A stretch of 64,000 nt of DNA from Candidatus Krumholzibacteriota bacterium (GCA_016933255.1 JAFGBF010000007.1:1-64000), one strand, 5' to 3'; shown: positions 9,036 to 18,813, counted from the first letter of the stretch. Translations and numbers: made by a program. Notes: generated by a model from the sequence alone, not told the origin.

Positions 9036-11033
9036 CTATCTCACCACTACGATCTTTTCCGACCTTCTGATATCGCCCGTGACCGCCCTGCAGAAGTATA
9101 TCCCGCTCGCTACTTCCCTCCCGCGATCGTCTTTCCCGTCCCAGTATCTCTCAAATGAATCGGAATGGACCTTTCCCCTGTAGAGGCGCCTTACGACTCT
9201 GCCTGCAGCATCGTATATCCTGATATCGATCAGGCCCGCATCATTTACATAGCTGTCAAGAGTCCCGTGGGGCTGATCGGCCTCGAGTCCTGCTGCCCTG
9301 AACCGGATCACAGTTCCGGAAGACAACGGATTGGGCATAAAAGATATTTCTACATTCGGGGTTGGAAGCGGGGTCTCACAGGTATCATCGGCATCGCACG
9401 GAACCCCCAGAAGTGTCTGATAATAATCGCGGCCTTCTATCAGCCTCGTTCCCGCATGCACCGAATCAGCCTCACACGGCCAGTCATCCCTGCGGCGGAC
9501 AATATCAAGAAGACAGTCTATCCAGCGCACGAAATATTCAGCATCTTCCGGTTTGAATATCCTCTGCGCCTGCAGGTTCAGATAGACCGGGCTGGTGTGA
9601 GCGAAGAGATATTCCCCGACCGGCAGCCACCCGCTGTTCTCACCGTATACGCGCGAAGCGACCCAGGAACTTTCATTCACCTCTACATAAAGAGTCGTAT
9701 CGATAACGCAGGGATCCGAGGAAGGGTATACTGTCTCGGCGACCTCTCCATTTATGACGACCTGCGCCATCGTAAGGGGCCATACTGACTCCACCCTTAT
9801 AGACACCGGAAACTCGTAACTCAGCTCGCCTACTGCAATAGAATCACCAGCCTCTTTATCATCGACATGGAACTCTGTATAGAGAGGGCCGTTAGTAACA
9901 AAAGTCCTGCCTTTCGCCACTCCTTCGATCCACTCGTAGAACCCGAACTCCTTGTCGGGGATATTTACATAAGTCCTGTATGCTCCTATCGGAAAACTTG
10001 CGATAAAGTTAGGCAAAGCATCGGTCCCTCCGCATCCGGGAAGCTTGAAACCGCAATTGAGAAGCCTGTACCACAGGTCGGTCTCGACCCCGCACTCGCC
10101 GGCGTTGCTGTAAGTCATGACCTCAAAGGCATCGACCTTCCCGAACGCCATATCTACCGGAAGTTCTCTTGCGATCCCCGAGCCGGGCCACACGATTATC
10201 TGATTGAAATCATAAGAAGAGACAGGATGAGCCGCGACTACAATAGCCCCCGACTGGAGATGCGTTGAATCGGCATATTCCATAAGAAGAGGGCCCCAGT
10301 TGGAACCGACCGGTTCGATAAGTCTCTGCAGCCCCAACAGGCCGTAATGTCCCCAGACCCCGCTCCTGCGCTCCTCTGTCATATAAATAATACATTCCGG
10401 GGTGCTCGACGGGTCGGGGACTCCGGTGAACCCGGTGTGATTATCAAGACAGTTCAGGACGGCAAGGTCCTCTGCGAGCCCTATAAAGATCCCATCCTCA
10501 GGCAGAAGAGAATAGTCCCCCGGTTCGTGGGCAAGATGAAAATGTACATCTCCCGGATACCACCCCGCCTGCCTTAGATCGCAGAACCTTTCAAGCTCAA
10601 CTGTCACCGTCGTATCAGAAGAAATATCGACCGTGGTAATTACAGGCTCATACTCAAAGCCGTGCCCTGCCCTGATCGTGACCTTTCCGTCATACAGCAG
10701 AACGGAAAAGGTGCCTTCCGTATAGAAATACCCGCCCAGGTATGAATAATGCAGATTGTATGTGTAAGGGTACCTTGCAACGGAGATCCCGTCTGTCACG
10801 GAGCATCTAGTCGCCAGCGTATCTCCGGTCGCGCTGTCCAGAGTGACCACTGAAAGATTCACAATCGACGCAGACTCGATCCCCGGCAGATCTTCAACTG
10901 ATATCGGGGGTGAATCCGATCTGCCCCCCGGTTGTCCTCCAGCAGACATCTTGGCTTCACGGCCTGAAGCCGGAAAAACGAAAAGAACGGAAAAAAGGGC
11001 GGCAGCCACCCATGAAAAAAGCCGGACCCTCAT
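9036..11033 (-). CDS. Secreted CehA/McbA-type PHP metallohydrolase-like protein with FlgD-like C-terminus
   Basis: 665 residues with a signal peptide (about 1-24). An N-terminal beta-rich region (45-150) is followed by a PHP-type core: GDVHFHLAHEPGDY (His164, His166), LNCLDNHTG (about 194-201), AAHPVSSYDF and a later GCGGTDAL, as in CehA/McbA-family metallohydrolases. The last 100 residues (MPNPLSSGTVIRF ... GREVASGIYFC) form a FlgD-like sorting domain. Family members hydrolyse phosphoester or carbamate substrates with two or three metal ions; the substrate here is unknown. The ATG at 11033 has GGAG seven bases upstream. It lies downstream of two exported peptidase genes on the same strand, suggesting a surface or periplasmic degradation group. 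Confidence 0.75.
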   Translation of the reverse strand: MRVRLFSWVAAALFSVLFVFPASGREAKMSAGGQPGGRSDSPPISVEDLPGIESASIVNLSVVTLDSATGDTLATRCSVTDGISVARYPYTYNLHYSYLGGYFYTEGTFSVLLYDGKVTIRAGHGFEYEPVITTVDISSDTTVTVELERFCDLRQAGWYPGDVHFHLAHEPGDYSLLPEDGIFIGLAEDLAVLNCLDNHTGFTGVPDPSSTPECIIYMTEERRSGVWGHYGLLGLQRLIEPVGSNWGPLLMEYADSTHLQSGAIVVAAHPVSSYDFNQIIVWPGSGIARELPVDMAFGKVDAFEVMTYSNAGECGVETDLWYRLLNCGFKLPGCGGTDALPNFIASFPIGAYRTYVNIPDKEFGFYEWIEGVAKGRTFVTNGPLYTEFHVDDKEAGDSIAVGELSYEFPVSIRVESVWPLTMAQVVINGEVAETVYPSSDPCVIDTTLYVEVNESSWVASRVYGENSGWLPVGEYLFAHTSPVYLNLQAQRIFKPEDAEYFVRWIDCLLDIVRRRDDWPCEADSVHAGTRLIEGRDYYQTLLGVPCDADDTCETPLPTPNVEISFMPNPLSSGTVIRFRAAGLEADQPHGTLDSYVNDAGLIDIRIYDAAGRVVRRLYRGKVHSDSFERYWDGKDDRGREVASGIYFCRAVTGDIRRSEKIVVVR

Positions 11034-11117
11034 TCAGAATCTCCTGTGACAGGGCAAAAACGACAAACCCCTAGGTGCCATAATTATATATGAAAAAGAG
11101 CCCGCATCATAGGATAT

Positions 11118-12419
11118 TTATTCCTGTCTTTTTCCCATCTTTTTTAAAAGACCTGTGACGGCATCTTTATGAACGGTGTACGAAAGCATCTTCAGCTTGA
11201 TATAGTCTTCTCTGTAAAAGATATACCCATGGAATCTACCGTGCCTCGAAGCCCTTGCCGAATCCTTGATCAGAAACCAGTCTTTTCCGCTTTTCCTGCT
11301 GAATCCGATAAGATGAACACCATGATCGTCGTCAGTGGTCTTCTTGAAGATCCTCAGTTCCCTTGAATCCTGATCGATATAATCCCATGGGATATCGAAT
11401 GTGGGGATCACACACGCATCCTCCGGCCCATTATATCCAGGTTCGGAGACATCTCCCCCTATACAGACCGTGTAGCCGTTTTTGACAGAATTCCTTATCC
11501 CCTGGTAAAACTCGTCAAGAGGAAGATTGTAATAAGTACGCGTCGGCCTCCAGTTATCATGCACGTCAAACTTTGCCGTCTCGTAAAAAGGTTCCGACAG
11601 GGTAGAGATAAACTGAACGTAATCGGAAGAATCTACTTTCAGGACCTGCTTGAGAAATTCTTTCGGGCTGATCATCTTTCCCTCGAATTCGAATTCTGCC
11701 GGAGGGGCCCCCAGATACCTGTCAAGTATCGCCCTGATATGAGTGATATTCGCTTCCTCGTTCCAGTAGCCTTTCTCCCCGACCATATCGAGATAGTCCT
11801 TCATCTCGCTCAGCATCCTGCCGTGATTATGTTTATCATATTCTTTCAGGCCGGAATATGCCTCGGCAGGGACGATCCCGTATTTATCCCATATGATGAA
11901 GACTCCGTCAGATTCCGCGCCCTCTACGAACGGCTGGTTGCCCCTCTTGGCGATATAACCCCTCGCCTTCTCGACATACTCCCAGTAGACAGTATAGAGT
12001 TCGGATAGTTTTATCTTCCGGCCGGTGATCCTCGCTATCTCCGATTCCATGTATGACGTAGTGCAGAAACACCAGCAGGTGCCGGTCAGATACTGGGGAA
12101 CCGGCGGAAAATGAAACAGCGGATCGAATTCCGCCACCGATCCTGGTTTTTCTACATTTGAAAAATCAAACCTGATGACCTTCCTGTTCTCCTTTTCATC
12201 TTTTTCGATCTTTTCATATCCGGCATTTATCTCATCAGTAATGCTGTCGGCCAAAGCCTTCAGGCTGTCGTTTTCAGCGATCATCTGTTTAAGGACCGGA
12301 TCGCGGTACCTTTTTTCATAACGGACACTGTCCTTGCTGTCTGCACGCGCCACGGAAGCCATGACTCCCGCCTGCGCGATCAAAATGAGGGTGATCGGCA
12401 AAATAACTGATCGTTTCAT
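11118..12419 (-). CDS. Exported C1B papain-like peptidase (bleomycin hydrolase/aminopeptidase C family)
   Basis: The 433-residue protein has a signal peptide (1-27), then a papain-type active site: Gln109 (oxyanion), Cys115 in TGTCWCFC, and His in DDDHGVHLIGF. The third catalytic position, normally Asn in an ENSWG-type motif, is here LIKDSARA, so Asp replaces Asn; the ensuing RHGRFHGYIFYREDY block keeps the fold. C1B peptidases are usually cytoplasmic hexamers; this one carries an export signal. An upstream frame opens at 12485, but the ATG at 12419 follows AGGGAGAG and begins the signal peptide directly. The gene is 90 bases downstream of the tricorn gene and probably cotranscribed with it. 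Confidence 0.8.
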   Translation of the reverse strand: MKRSVILPITLILIAQAGVMASVARADSKDSVRYEKRYRDPVLKQMIAENDSLKALADSITDEINAGYEKIEKDEKENRKVIRFDFSNVEKPGSVAEFDPLFHFPPVPQYLTGTCWCFCTTSYMESEIARITGRKIKLSELYTVYWEYVEKARGYIAKRGNQPFVEGAESDGVFIIWDKYGIVPAEAYSGLKEYDKHNHGRMLSEMKDYLDMVGEKGYWNEEANITHIRAILDRYLGAPPAEFEFEGKMISPKEFLKQVLKVDSSDYVQFISTLSEPFYETAKFDVHDNWRPTRTYYNLPLDEFYQGIRNSVKNGYTVCIGGDVSEPGYNGPEDACVIPTFDIPWDYIDQDSRELRIFKKTTDDDHGVHLIGFSRKSGKDWFLIKDSARASRHGRFHGYIFYREDYIKLKMLSYTVHKDAVTGLLKKMGKRQE

Positions 12420-12509
12420 CTGGCTCTCCCTTTTCCACCTTTTTCTGTAAGCGGCGGACTCCGGGTCCATGCCTGCGATCGGCACGGCTCCGGAGTCCTG
12501 CCGGCTGGC

Positions 12510-15500
12510 TTACTTACTCCTGTCAGGAGCCGGCGGCTGAATCACTTTCTTTTTAGGATTTTTCTTCAACTCCCCAAGAAGATACTCCACCGCCTTTTCT
12601 ATCATCGGTTCACGTCCTGCCTGTATCAGGGTCGGATCATCCCATACATATATATCGGGATCGACACCGACAGCTTCGACATCCCACTGCCCTTCGGGAT
12701 TCAGAAACGAGAAGCCGGGAACAGCGAATCTTCCGCCATCGATAAATGCAGGTGAGAACCCGTATCCTATCAGGCCTCCCCATGTCGTCTCGCCGATCAG
12801 AGGCCCCAGACCGGCCTTGCGGAAGTAAAACGGAAAGGCGTCCCCTCCTGAAGAAGAAAGTCCGTTGATCAGCATCGCTTTCGGCCCCTCATTGACTGGG
12901 AACGGCGTCGAATTCATCTCTGAGTCCCTTACCGCCCAATAGCTGTAGACTGTATTGCTCATCATCTGGACCATCTCGAATGGTGAATGCCCCCCGCCGT
13001 TATACCTTTCATCTATGATCAGGGCTTCCTTGTTCATCAGAGGCTGCCAGGCCCTCAGGAACTCTCTGTAACCGTCATAATAAGTATCGGGGACATGTAT
13101 ATAACCTATCCTGCCTCCGGAAAGTTCATCTACCGTCTTCCTGTTCCTCTCGACCCAGTCGATATAGAAAAGCTTGAGCTCTGAAGAGATCGGCCTGACC
13201 GTTATCTCTCTGGCTCCTTTCAGTGACGGCTTGTCATTGATCTTGAGGACTACCGGTATCCCGACCTTGTTCTCGAGATATTTGTACGGGCTTTCCGAAC
13301 TGCTGATCCTGCTGCCGTCTATCTCGAGAAGATACGTCCCTTCGGCTACATTCGTTCCCGGTTCGGTCAGAGGAGAACGTTCATTGTCGTGCCAGTTCGC
13401 TCCACTGTATATCTTCGAGATCCTGTAATACTCCCCCGCCGCCTCCAGCCTGCATCCGAGGAGGCCTACCTGGACCCGCTCGACCTTCGGCATGTCCCCT
13501 TCATTGACATAGCAGTGGCCGGCGTTCAACTCGCCTACAAGCTCGCCTAGAAGATAATCCAGATCGCCGCGGTGGGCGACATATGGGAGGAGCCTGGCAT
13601 ACCTGTCATGCATCCTTTTCCAATCGACGCCATGCATACCCGGATCGTAGAACCAGTCGCGCATTATCCGCCAGGCGTCGTGATATATCTGACCCCACTC
13701 CGTGACAGGATCGATCCTCATATCCATTCCGCCGAGATCAAGCGTCCCTGCCGAAGATTCCTGGCCGGGAGCGAAATCGGTGATCCCGTATGTCATCGAA
13801 CCGGAAGGGGAATAGATGAATTTCTTTCCTCCCGCGGCTATCTGGTAACCGTCGATCCCGCCGATAATATCTTTCGTCTCTCTACCGGCGAGATCGAATT
13901 TTTTAAGCGTCCTTTTGCCGGTCTCATCGGTCTCGACAAAGGCGACTCCGCCGTCGACAGCCGTAAGGTTGGAATATGTCCCCGCCTCTACCGGGATAGC
14001 CAGGACCCTCGAGTCGAATCCTTTAATATCGATCCTGACGGAAACGTCATCTTTACCGTCGCCATCCTTGCCGTCTTTGCCTTTTTCCTTCTTTTCTTCA
14101 CCGGCGGATGCCTCTTCTTCGTCATTAAGAGGCAAAAGAGGATTGTCGATATCCGAGGCGAGGGTGGCTATATATATCCTGTCATCCCATTCTCTTTCGC
14201 GGTACAAGAAATCCCTGCTCGAGATGAAGTATAGATATTTTCCGTCTCTGGAGAAGACCGCCCCCCAATCATTAGTAAGATCACTTGTCAATCTTGAAGC
14301 TGTCCCGCTCTCGATCGAGTATGCCCAGATCGAACTGATCCAGTTCTCCTCGTTCTTTGTGTAGACCACCCATTTGCTGTCCGGCGAGAACGAATAGCTG
14401 CCGATCCCCCTCATCCTGCTTATATCGGCCTGCTTCCTGCCTCCTCCATCTACATCTACGACCCAGAGCCTGTTCTTCTTGTCGCTGTAAGCGATTCTTT
14501 TACTGTCCGGTGACCAGACCGGCCCCATTATCCACGAGTCCGTGCCCCTGGTAAGCTGCTTCGGTTCTCCCCTCCCGTCCTGAGGAGCGATCCAGACTTC
14601 ATACTCTCCGCTCTTTTCAGAGAGATAGACGATCCATTTCCCGTCGGGAGACCATTCCACGGCCCTCTCCCTTACTGCATCGCTTCGGGTTATGTTTCTT
14701 GTCACTCCGTGCTCTGCCGGAACAGTGAATATCTCTCCCCTCGCCGCAAAGACCGCACGCTTTCCGGATGGAGAGATAGAGAATTCCGCGATCTGATCCT
14801 GTACATTTTTATAGACAGGCCTGATAAACGGTCTGTCGCTTCCGAGAGAGACTTCTATCTTCACTGGATCCTGGTTTCCAGCCTCGAGCCAGAAGAGGAA
14901 CCCTCCGTTCTCGAATATCATCCTCTTTCCGCCCCTGCTCGGCCAGAGGACGTCATACTCCTTGAAATCGGTTACCTTCGACACTTCGTCCGATTTTTTG
15001 TCATAGCGATAGATATTCAGTTTTCTGTTTTCATCACGGTCTGAGGTAAAATAGATCGAATCGTCGATCCACATGGGGAAATTGTCTGTACCTTTGTAGG
15101 GAGCCACGCGCTCTACTTCATTTTTCACAAGATCGTATATAAAAATATCCTGTGCTCTTCCCGCATTATACCTCTTCCAGGTCCTGAATTCTCGTGACTT
15201 GATATTATAGGCGAGTTTGTTTCCATCGCCGGAAAAGGAAGCGGGGCCCCCCTCGGGGATCTGCAGCTCCTCCTCGATTCCCGGCCTGTCCGGGTCTATA
15301 AGAAAATAGCGCCCGACCCTGCGTCCGAAAGGAGTCCTGTTGCTTCTTACCAGGATCTTTTTCCCGTCGGGAGTCCAGTCGAGGACCATATAATCATATC
15401 CGCCCCGGGGAGGCATAACACCGACATCGGGATAAAAAGTCAGCCTTTTCGGCACGCCGCCGGCATACGGGACGACGTAGACCTGCCGGGTCCCTGAATA

Positions 15501-15764
15501 CTCGCCTGAGAAAGCGATCCACTTTCCGTCAGGCGAGATCCTGGGAAAGACTTCAAGCCCTTCGGGGAAGGATGTCACTCTTCTTGCCCTGCCCCCCTCG
15601 ACCGCTACAGTCCATATATCCCCGGCATAAACAAAGACTGCTTTGTCACCCATTATATGGGGGTAACGAAGCAGTCTCGCTTCTTCACTCTTTGCCTCAA
15701 CGGCTGCCCCCGCAAGTATGACTGCCGGCAGCAGGACCGAGAGAACTATGGATTTCAGGCTCAT
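12510..15764 (-). CDS. Tricorn protease homologue (S41 family), exported
   Basis: 1084 residues, near the length of archaeal tricorn. A signal peptide (1-24) is followed by WD40-like/PD40 propeller repeats (about 30-570: SPDGKWIAFSGEYSG, TPDGKKILVRSNRT, SPDSKRIAYSDKKN and more), an acidic/lysine linker near 550-580, a tricorn C1 region with NAGHCYV (probable catalytic His), a PDZ-like domain (about 770-860) and the S41 catalytic core with NGLSSSGGDAF and ETTWGG. Tricorn degrades oligopeptides in the archaeal cytosol; bacterial homologues with signal peptides are probably periplasmic. The ATG has AAGGAG six bases upstream. It is the first gene of a run with the C1B peptidase and PHP protein. 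Confidence 0.92.
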   Translation of the reverse strand: MSLKSIVLSVLLPAVILAGAAVEAKSEEARLLRYPHIMGDKAVFVYAGDIWTVAVEGGRARRVTSFPEGLEVFPRISPDGKWIAFSGEYSGTRQVYVVPYAGGVPKRLTFYPDVGVMPPRGGYDYMVLDWTPDGKKILVRSNRTPFGRRVGRYFLIDPDRPGIEEELQIPEGGPASFSGDGNKLAYNIKSREFRTWKRYNAGRAQDIFIYDLVKNEVERVAPYKGTDNFPMWIDDSIYFTSDRDENRKLNIYRYDKKSDEVSKVTDFKEYDVLWPSRGGKRMIFENGGFLFWLEAGNQDPVKIEVSLGSDRPFIRPVYKNVQDQIAEFSISPSGKRAVFAARGEIFTVPAEHGVTRNITRSDAVRERAVEWSPDGKWIVYLSEKSGEYEVWIAPQDGRGEPKQLTRGTDSWIMGPVWSPDSKRIAYSDKKNRLWVVDVDGGGRKQADISRMRGIGSYSFSPDSKWVVYTKNEENWISSIWAYSIESGTASRLTSDLTNDWGAVFSRDGKYLYFISSRDFLYREREWDDRIYIATLASDIDNPLLPLNDEEEASAGEEKKEKGKDGKDGDGKDDVSVRIDIKGFDSRVLAIPVEAGTYSNLTAVDGGVAFVETDETGKRTLKKFDLAGRETKDIIGGIDGYQIAAGGKKFIYSPSGSMTYGITDFAPGQESSAGTLDLGGMDMRIDPVTEWGQIYHDAWRIMRDWFYDPGMHGVDWKRMHDRYARLLPYVAHRGDLDYLLGELVGELNAGHCYVNEGDMPKVERVQVGLLGCRLEAAGEYYRISKIYSGANWHDNERSPLTEPGTNVAEGTYLLEIDGSRISSSESPYKYLENKVGIPVVLKINDKPSLKGAREITVRPISSELKLFYIDWVERNRKTVDELSGGRIGYIHVPDTYYDGYREFLRAWQPLMNKEALIIDERYNGGGHSPFEMVQMMSNTVYSYWAVRDSEMNSTPFPVNEGPKAMLINGLSSSGGDAFPFYFRKAGLGPLIGETTWGGLIGYGFSPAFIDGGRFAVPGFSFLNPEGQWDVEAVGVDPDIYVWDDPTLIQAGREPMIEKAVEYLLGELKKNPKKKVIQPPAPDRSK

Positions 15765-15916
15765 CCGTTCTCCTTCTGAATAAATTGAAGATCCAAAAAC
15801 AAAACAGCGTTGATACTAGCAAAATTACGTTTCAAAAGTCGATAAGTTCCATTCCAAAGGCTCACACAACAAAAATATCGAAAGGAGATCTTTTGATCGA
15901 AGCGGATTCCGCCTCT

Positions 15917-16363
15917 TCAGTCGTACGCGATCCTCAAGTCCTCATCACAGATAACGGGCCCGGTGATCTTTTCCCACCTCGCCCCTTTCCATGTACCCAG
16001 TCTCTGATGGACCTTGAGATATTTTTCCGGTATAGGATGTGTCCCGTAAACGACTTCCAGCCCGTACTTTGTCCGGATATATTCAGCAAAATCGGTTATG
16101 CGCGGACAGGGGGGATATCCGACGATAAGGCCGGTGGCAAGATGTATCACTTCCGCCCCGTTTCCCATCATCTCATCGACGGTATATTCTACATTACCTC
16201 CGGGGCAGCCGTCGCAACTTGTATATCCGACAAGTTCTACCTCTTTTCCTTCATATCTGTCAAAAGCCCCTTCTCTGTTTTTCAGCGCGCGAAAACATTT
16301 TCCTCCCGCGCAGCGGCGGTAGCGGTCACAGATTATTATCCCGACTTTGACTTTCTCATCCAT
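15917..16363 (-). CDS. CGGC-domain protein
   Basis: 148 residues with cysteine clusters CDRYRRCAGGKC (about 12-23) and YTSCDGCPGGN (about 47-57), plus YPPCPRI near 84-90. This is the pattern of CGGC-domain proteins, a small metal- or redox-associated family of unknown biochemical role found mainly in anaerobes. I start it at 16363, where AGAAAGGA precedes the ATG; the frame extends 22 codons further but into the mog gene. It is the last gene of the moaA-moaC-MOSC-mog run, which suggests, without proving, a role in metal or cofactor handling. Confidence 0.8.
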   Translation of the reverse strand: MDEKVKVGIIICDRYRRCAGGKCFRALKNREGAFDRYEGKEVELVGYTSCDGCPGGNVEYTVDEMMGNGAEVIHLATGLIVGYPPCPRITDFAEYIRTKYGLEVVYGTHPIPEKYLKVHQRLGTWKGARWEKITGPVICDEDLRIAYD

Positions 16364-16418
16364 GGTATTTTCCTTTCTGATTTTGTCGATCGGCCGGAAG
16401 TGCCGATCGAGGAAGGTG

Positions 16419-16886
16419 TCAGTGCCCACCCCCCTCGATCATTCTCAGGGCATGGGGAAGCAGGCCGGCGAGGAGCCCGGCGCAGAATGACGCGCCTCTG
16501 ACCGAACCTGGAAGATTTATGATCAGTGAAGCATCTTTGATACCCGCTCTTCCGCGCGACAGGACGGCATTGAGGGTCTCACTGCATGATTCTCTCCTGA
16601 GATATTCGGCTATACCGGGGATCAGCCTGTCGCAGAACGCTTCGGTCGCCTCGGGAGTGTTATCCCTGGGGCCGAGCCCCGTTCCTCCGGTAGTTATGAT
16701 CACATCATAATCAAGAGACTCTCCGAACTTCTTTTCTATCCCAGACCTGTCGTCGGAAATTATCCCTCTTGCGACATCCGCCTTCGGGATCTTTTCGATA
16801 AGTATCTTTTCGACCGCCGGACCTGACAGATCTTCATACTCTCCCTTTGAGGCCCTGTCAGATATCGTAAGAACCAGAATCTTCAT
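16419..16886 (-). CDS. mog: Molybdopterin adenylyltransferase/MoaB-type protein
   Basis: 155 residues with the MoaB/Mog fold signatures: LTISDRASKGEYEDLSGP at the N-terminus, VIITTGGTGLGPRDNTPEA (molybdopterin-binding) and LPGSVRGASFCAGLLAGLLP near the end. Mog adenylylates molybdopterin before metal insertion by MoeA. The C-terminal GSVRG in place of GSP-KA is a common variant. It overlaps the MOSC gene by 29 bases. MogA and MoaB are hard to separate by eye; the presence of moeA in the neighbouring operon favours a real cofactor role. Confidence 0.9.
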   Translation of the reverse strand: MKILVLTISDRASKGEYEDLSGPAVEKILIEKIPKADVARGIISDDRSGIEKKFGESLDYDVIITTGGTGLGPRDNTPEATEAFCDRLIPGIAEYLRRESCSETLNAVLSRGRAGIKDASLIINLPGSVRGASFCAGLLAGLLPHALRMIEGGGH

Positions 16887-17298
16887 CTTTGATTGTTCCG
16901 CCTTTCAGTACACGCGCGAAAATCCCTCTTTTCGGCATAATACATTCACCTGTCTGCTCAAGGATCGAACAGCCGCTGTGGCATTCCTTTCCGATCTGGG
17001 TCACTTCAAGACAGACATCGCCTATATACAGCTTTGTTCCGATTGGAAGCGCGGCGAGGTCTATCCCCCTGGTAGTGATATTCTCCGCAAAATCACCAGG
17101 CCGAAGTGTCTCGAGTTTTTCTCTCATCAGATCGATATCCTCTTCGGCCAGAAGAGAGACCTGCCTGTGCCAGTCCCCCGCATGAGCATCACCCTCGATA
17201 CCGTACTGTTCAAGCAGTACTGCCTCCCCCGCCGGTTCTTTCGGCTGCCCTTTCTCTTTTGAAATATTCACCGATACGATCCTGAACTTTTTTCTCAA
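16858..17298 (-). CDS. MOSC domain protein
   Basis: 146 residues, the length of stand-alone MOSC proteins. Conserved blocks: EQYGIEGDAHAGDWHRQVSLL, PGDFAENITTRGIDL, PIGTKLYIGDVCLEVTQIGKECHSGCSI (with the conserved Cys) and GIFARVLKGG. MOSC proteins bind molybdenum cofactor or carry sulfur for its maturation. The true start is probably the TTG at 17298: its TTGA overlaps the moaC TGA and AAGGAAG lies five bases before it. The longer frame to 17367 lies wholly in moaC. Gene order moaA-moaC-MOSC-mog is typical of anaerobes. Confidence 0.9.
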   Translation of the reverse strand: MRKKFRIVSVNISKEKGQPKEPAGEAVLLEQYGIEGDAHAGDWHRQVSLLAEEDIDLMREKLETLRPGDFAENITTRGIDLAALPIGTKLYIGDVCLEVTQIGKECHSGCSILEQTGECIMPKRGIFARVLKGGTIKDEDSGSYDI

Positions 17299-17744
17299 AT
17301 ATCTTCCTTTGTTTTGCTTTTCAAAGATATCTTCCCGATCGTCATCCCCTTGTCGACAGCCTTGCACATATCATAGATAGTGAGGGCAGCAATCGCCACC
17401 GCTGTAAGGGCCTCCATCTCGACTCCGGTCCTGGCGACATTGACGACCCTCGATTCGATCGATATTTTTTCTTCGCCGATCTTGAAATCGATCTCTATAT
17501 TGTCGAGGGGCAAAGGATGACAGAGCGGAATAAGGTCTGATGTCTTTTTCGCCGCCATGATGCCTGCAACTCTTGCAGAGGCTATCGGATCTCCCTTTCT
17601 GATAGACCCGCTTGAAAGCATATCTATCGTTTCTTTCTTCATCCGTATCTCACCTGCTGCGGCCGCTGTCCTTTTGACGACGGTTTTCCCCGAAATATCC
17701 ACCATCCTGATCTGTCCGTCCTTATCTATATGTGAAAATTCCAT
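17295..17744 (-). CDS. moaC: Cyclic pyranopterin monophosphate synthase
   Basis: 149 residues. MoaC makes cPMP from the MoaA product, the second half of molybdopterin step one. Family blocks are intact: MVDISGKTVVKRTAAAAGEI, GDPIASARVAGIMAAKKTSDLIPLCHPL (catalytic Lys and His) and GVEMEALTAVAIAALTIYDMCKAVDKGM. The ATG at 17744 follows GGAGG and overlaps the end of moaA by spacing of one base, so translation is coupled. A longer frame to 17834 lies inside moaA and is rejected. Confidence 0.97.
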   Translation of the reverse strand: MEFSHIDKDGQIRMVDISGKTVVKRTAAAAGEIRMKKETIDMLSSGSIRKGDPIASARVAGIMAAKKTSDLIPLCHPLPLDNIEIDFKIGEEKISIESRVVNVARTGVEMEALTAVAIAALTIYDMCKAVDKGMTIGKISLKSKTKEDI

Positions 17745-17745
17745 T

Positions 17746-18561
17746 TCATCCTCCGATCTGATACATCGACCTGTTGCAGCAGGCGGTCCCCTGGAAAGGC
17801 TTGCCTGAAACTGCCTCGAGAATACTTTTCTCAATATTATTCATATCGACCCTGATCTCCTTATCCGAGAAAAGGCACGGTTTCAGAAATCCGTCAGCAG
17901 TGAGCCTGATCCTGTTGCATTCGCTGCAGGGAGCAGGCCTGTCAAAGAGATCGACATCGCCGATCATCTTATCCCTGTTATAAAGCGAAAAATGTTTTAT
18001 AGTCTGAAGGACCAACCCCCTATCGAGGCAGAATCCGCGCATCTCTTCGACTTCCTCAGCAGTAGTCTCGCTGAAGACGATCATATTGATCTTCACCGGA
18101 TCGAATCCCGATTTTTTCGCCGATTCGATCCCTTTCAGGACATCGGCAATATCGCCGCCTCGGGTGATCTCGGCGAAACGCACCGGATCGAGAGTATCGA
18201 GAGATATGTTGATCCGGATGAGCCCCGCCTCCCTCAGAGTCTCAGCCATTTCGTCAGTGAGAAATACCGCGTTGGTTGTCATCGTAAGCTCTTTGATCTT
18301 ATCGATATCCCCCAGCATCTTCGTAAGGGTACCTATACCCTTTCTGACAAGGGGTTCACCGCCGGTAAGCCTGATTTTTACGATACCCAGTCCAGCGGCC
18401 GCTGAAGCGATCGCCGCGATCGATTCAAAATCCAGAATACTCTCGTGCGGCTTGAGGGATATCCCCGATTCAGGCATGCAGTAGACGCACCTGTAGTTGC
18501 ACCGGTCGGTCACCGATATGCGCAGATAATCGATCTCCCTGCCGAACCTGTCGATCAGCAT
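17746..18561 (-). CDS. moaA: GTP 3',8-cyclase, short form
   Basis: Radical SAM enzyme of the first molybdopterin step. Seen: N-terminal CNYRCVYC (CX3CX2C), the C-terminal second cluster CSECNRIRLTADGFLKPC (CX2CX13C) and the terminal GG (RSMYQIGG) that enters the active site in MoaA. At 271 residues it is about 50 shorter than E. coli MoaA: between the TIKHFSLYN strand and the C-terminal cluster the usual insert is missing. Essential motifs are all present, so it is probably functional and a compact subtype. It heads the moaA-moaC-MOSC-mog-CGGC run. Confidence 0.94.
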   Translation of the reverse strand: MLIDRFGREIDYLRISVTDRCNYRCVYCMPESGISLKPHESILDFESIAAIASAAAGLGIVKIRLTGGEPLVRKGIGTLTKMLGDIDKIKELTMTTNAVFLTDEMAETLREAGLIRINISLDTLDPVRFAEITRGGDIADVLKGIESAKKSGFDPVKINMIVFSETTAEEVEEMRGFCLDRGLVLQTIKHFSLYNRDKMIGDVDLFDRPAPCSECNRIRLTADGFLKPCLFSDKEIRVDMNNIEKSILEAVSGKPFQGTACCNRSMYQIGG

Positions 18562-18813
18562 AACCTGCTCTTCTCCCCATCAAAAAGTGCCTGATCGGAC
18601 ACAAAAGATGCCAGATCACAAGGTATTATAGCAAGTACTGGCCGAATAGTCTCATAAGTTTTTCAACAAACGGTCCCGGCACTCTCTCTTGTGGGAATAT
18701 CAGGTCATAAAGGTGCGGCGTCTTCTCCGAATTCGCTTGACATCAACAGCCTAACATGAAAGCATGAGCGGAGTTGTGAATAGAAAAGGGGGCCTGTTTT
18801 AAAGGGGGTATAA

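Noticed and set aside
18562-18813. Molybdenum-cofactor riboswitch or second ModE site before moaA
   Set aside because: No matching palindrome or extended hairpin set could be seen by eye.
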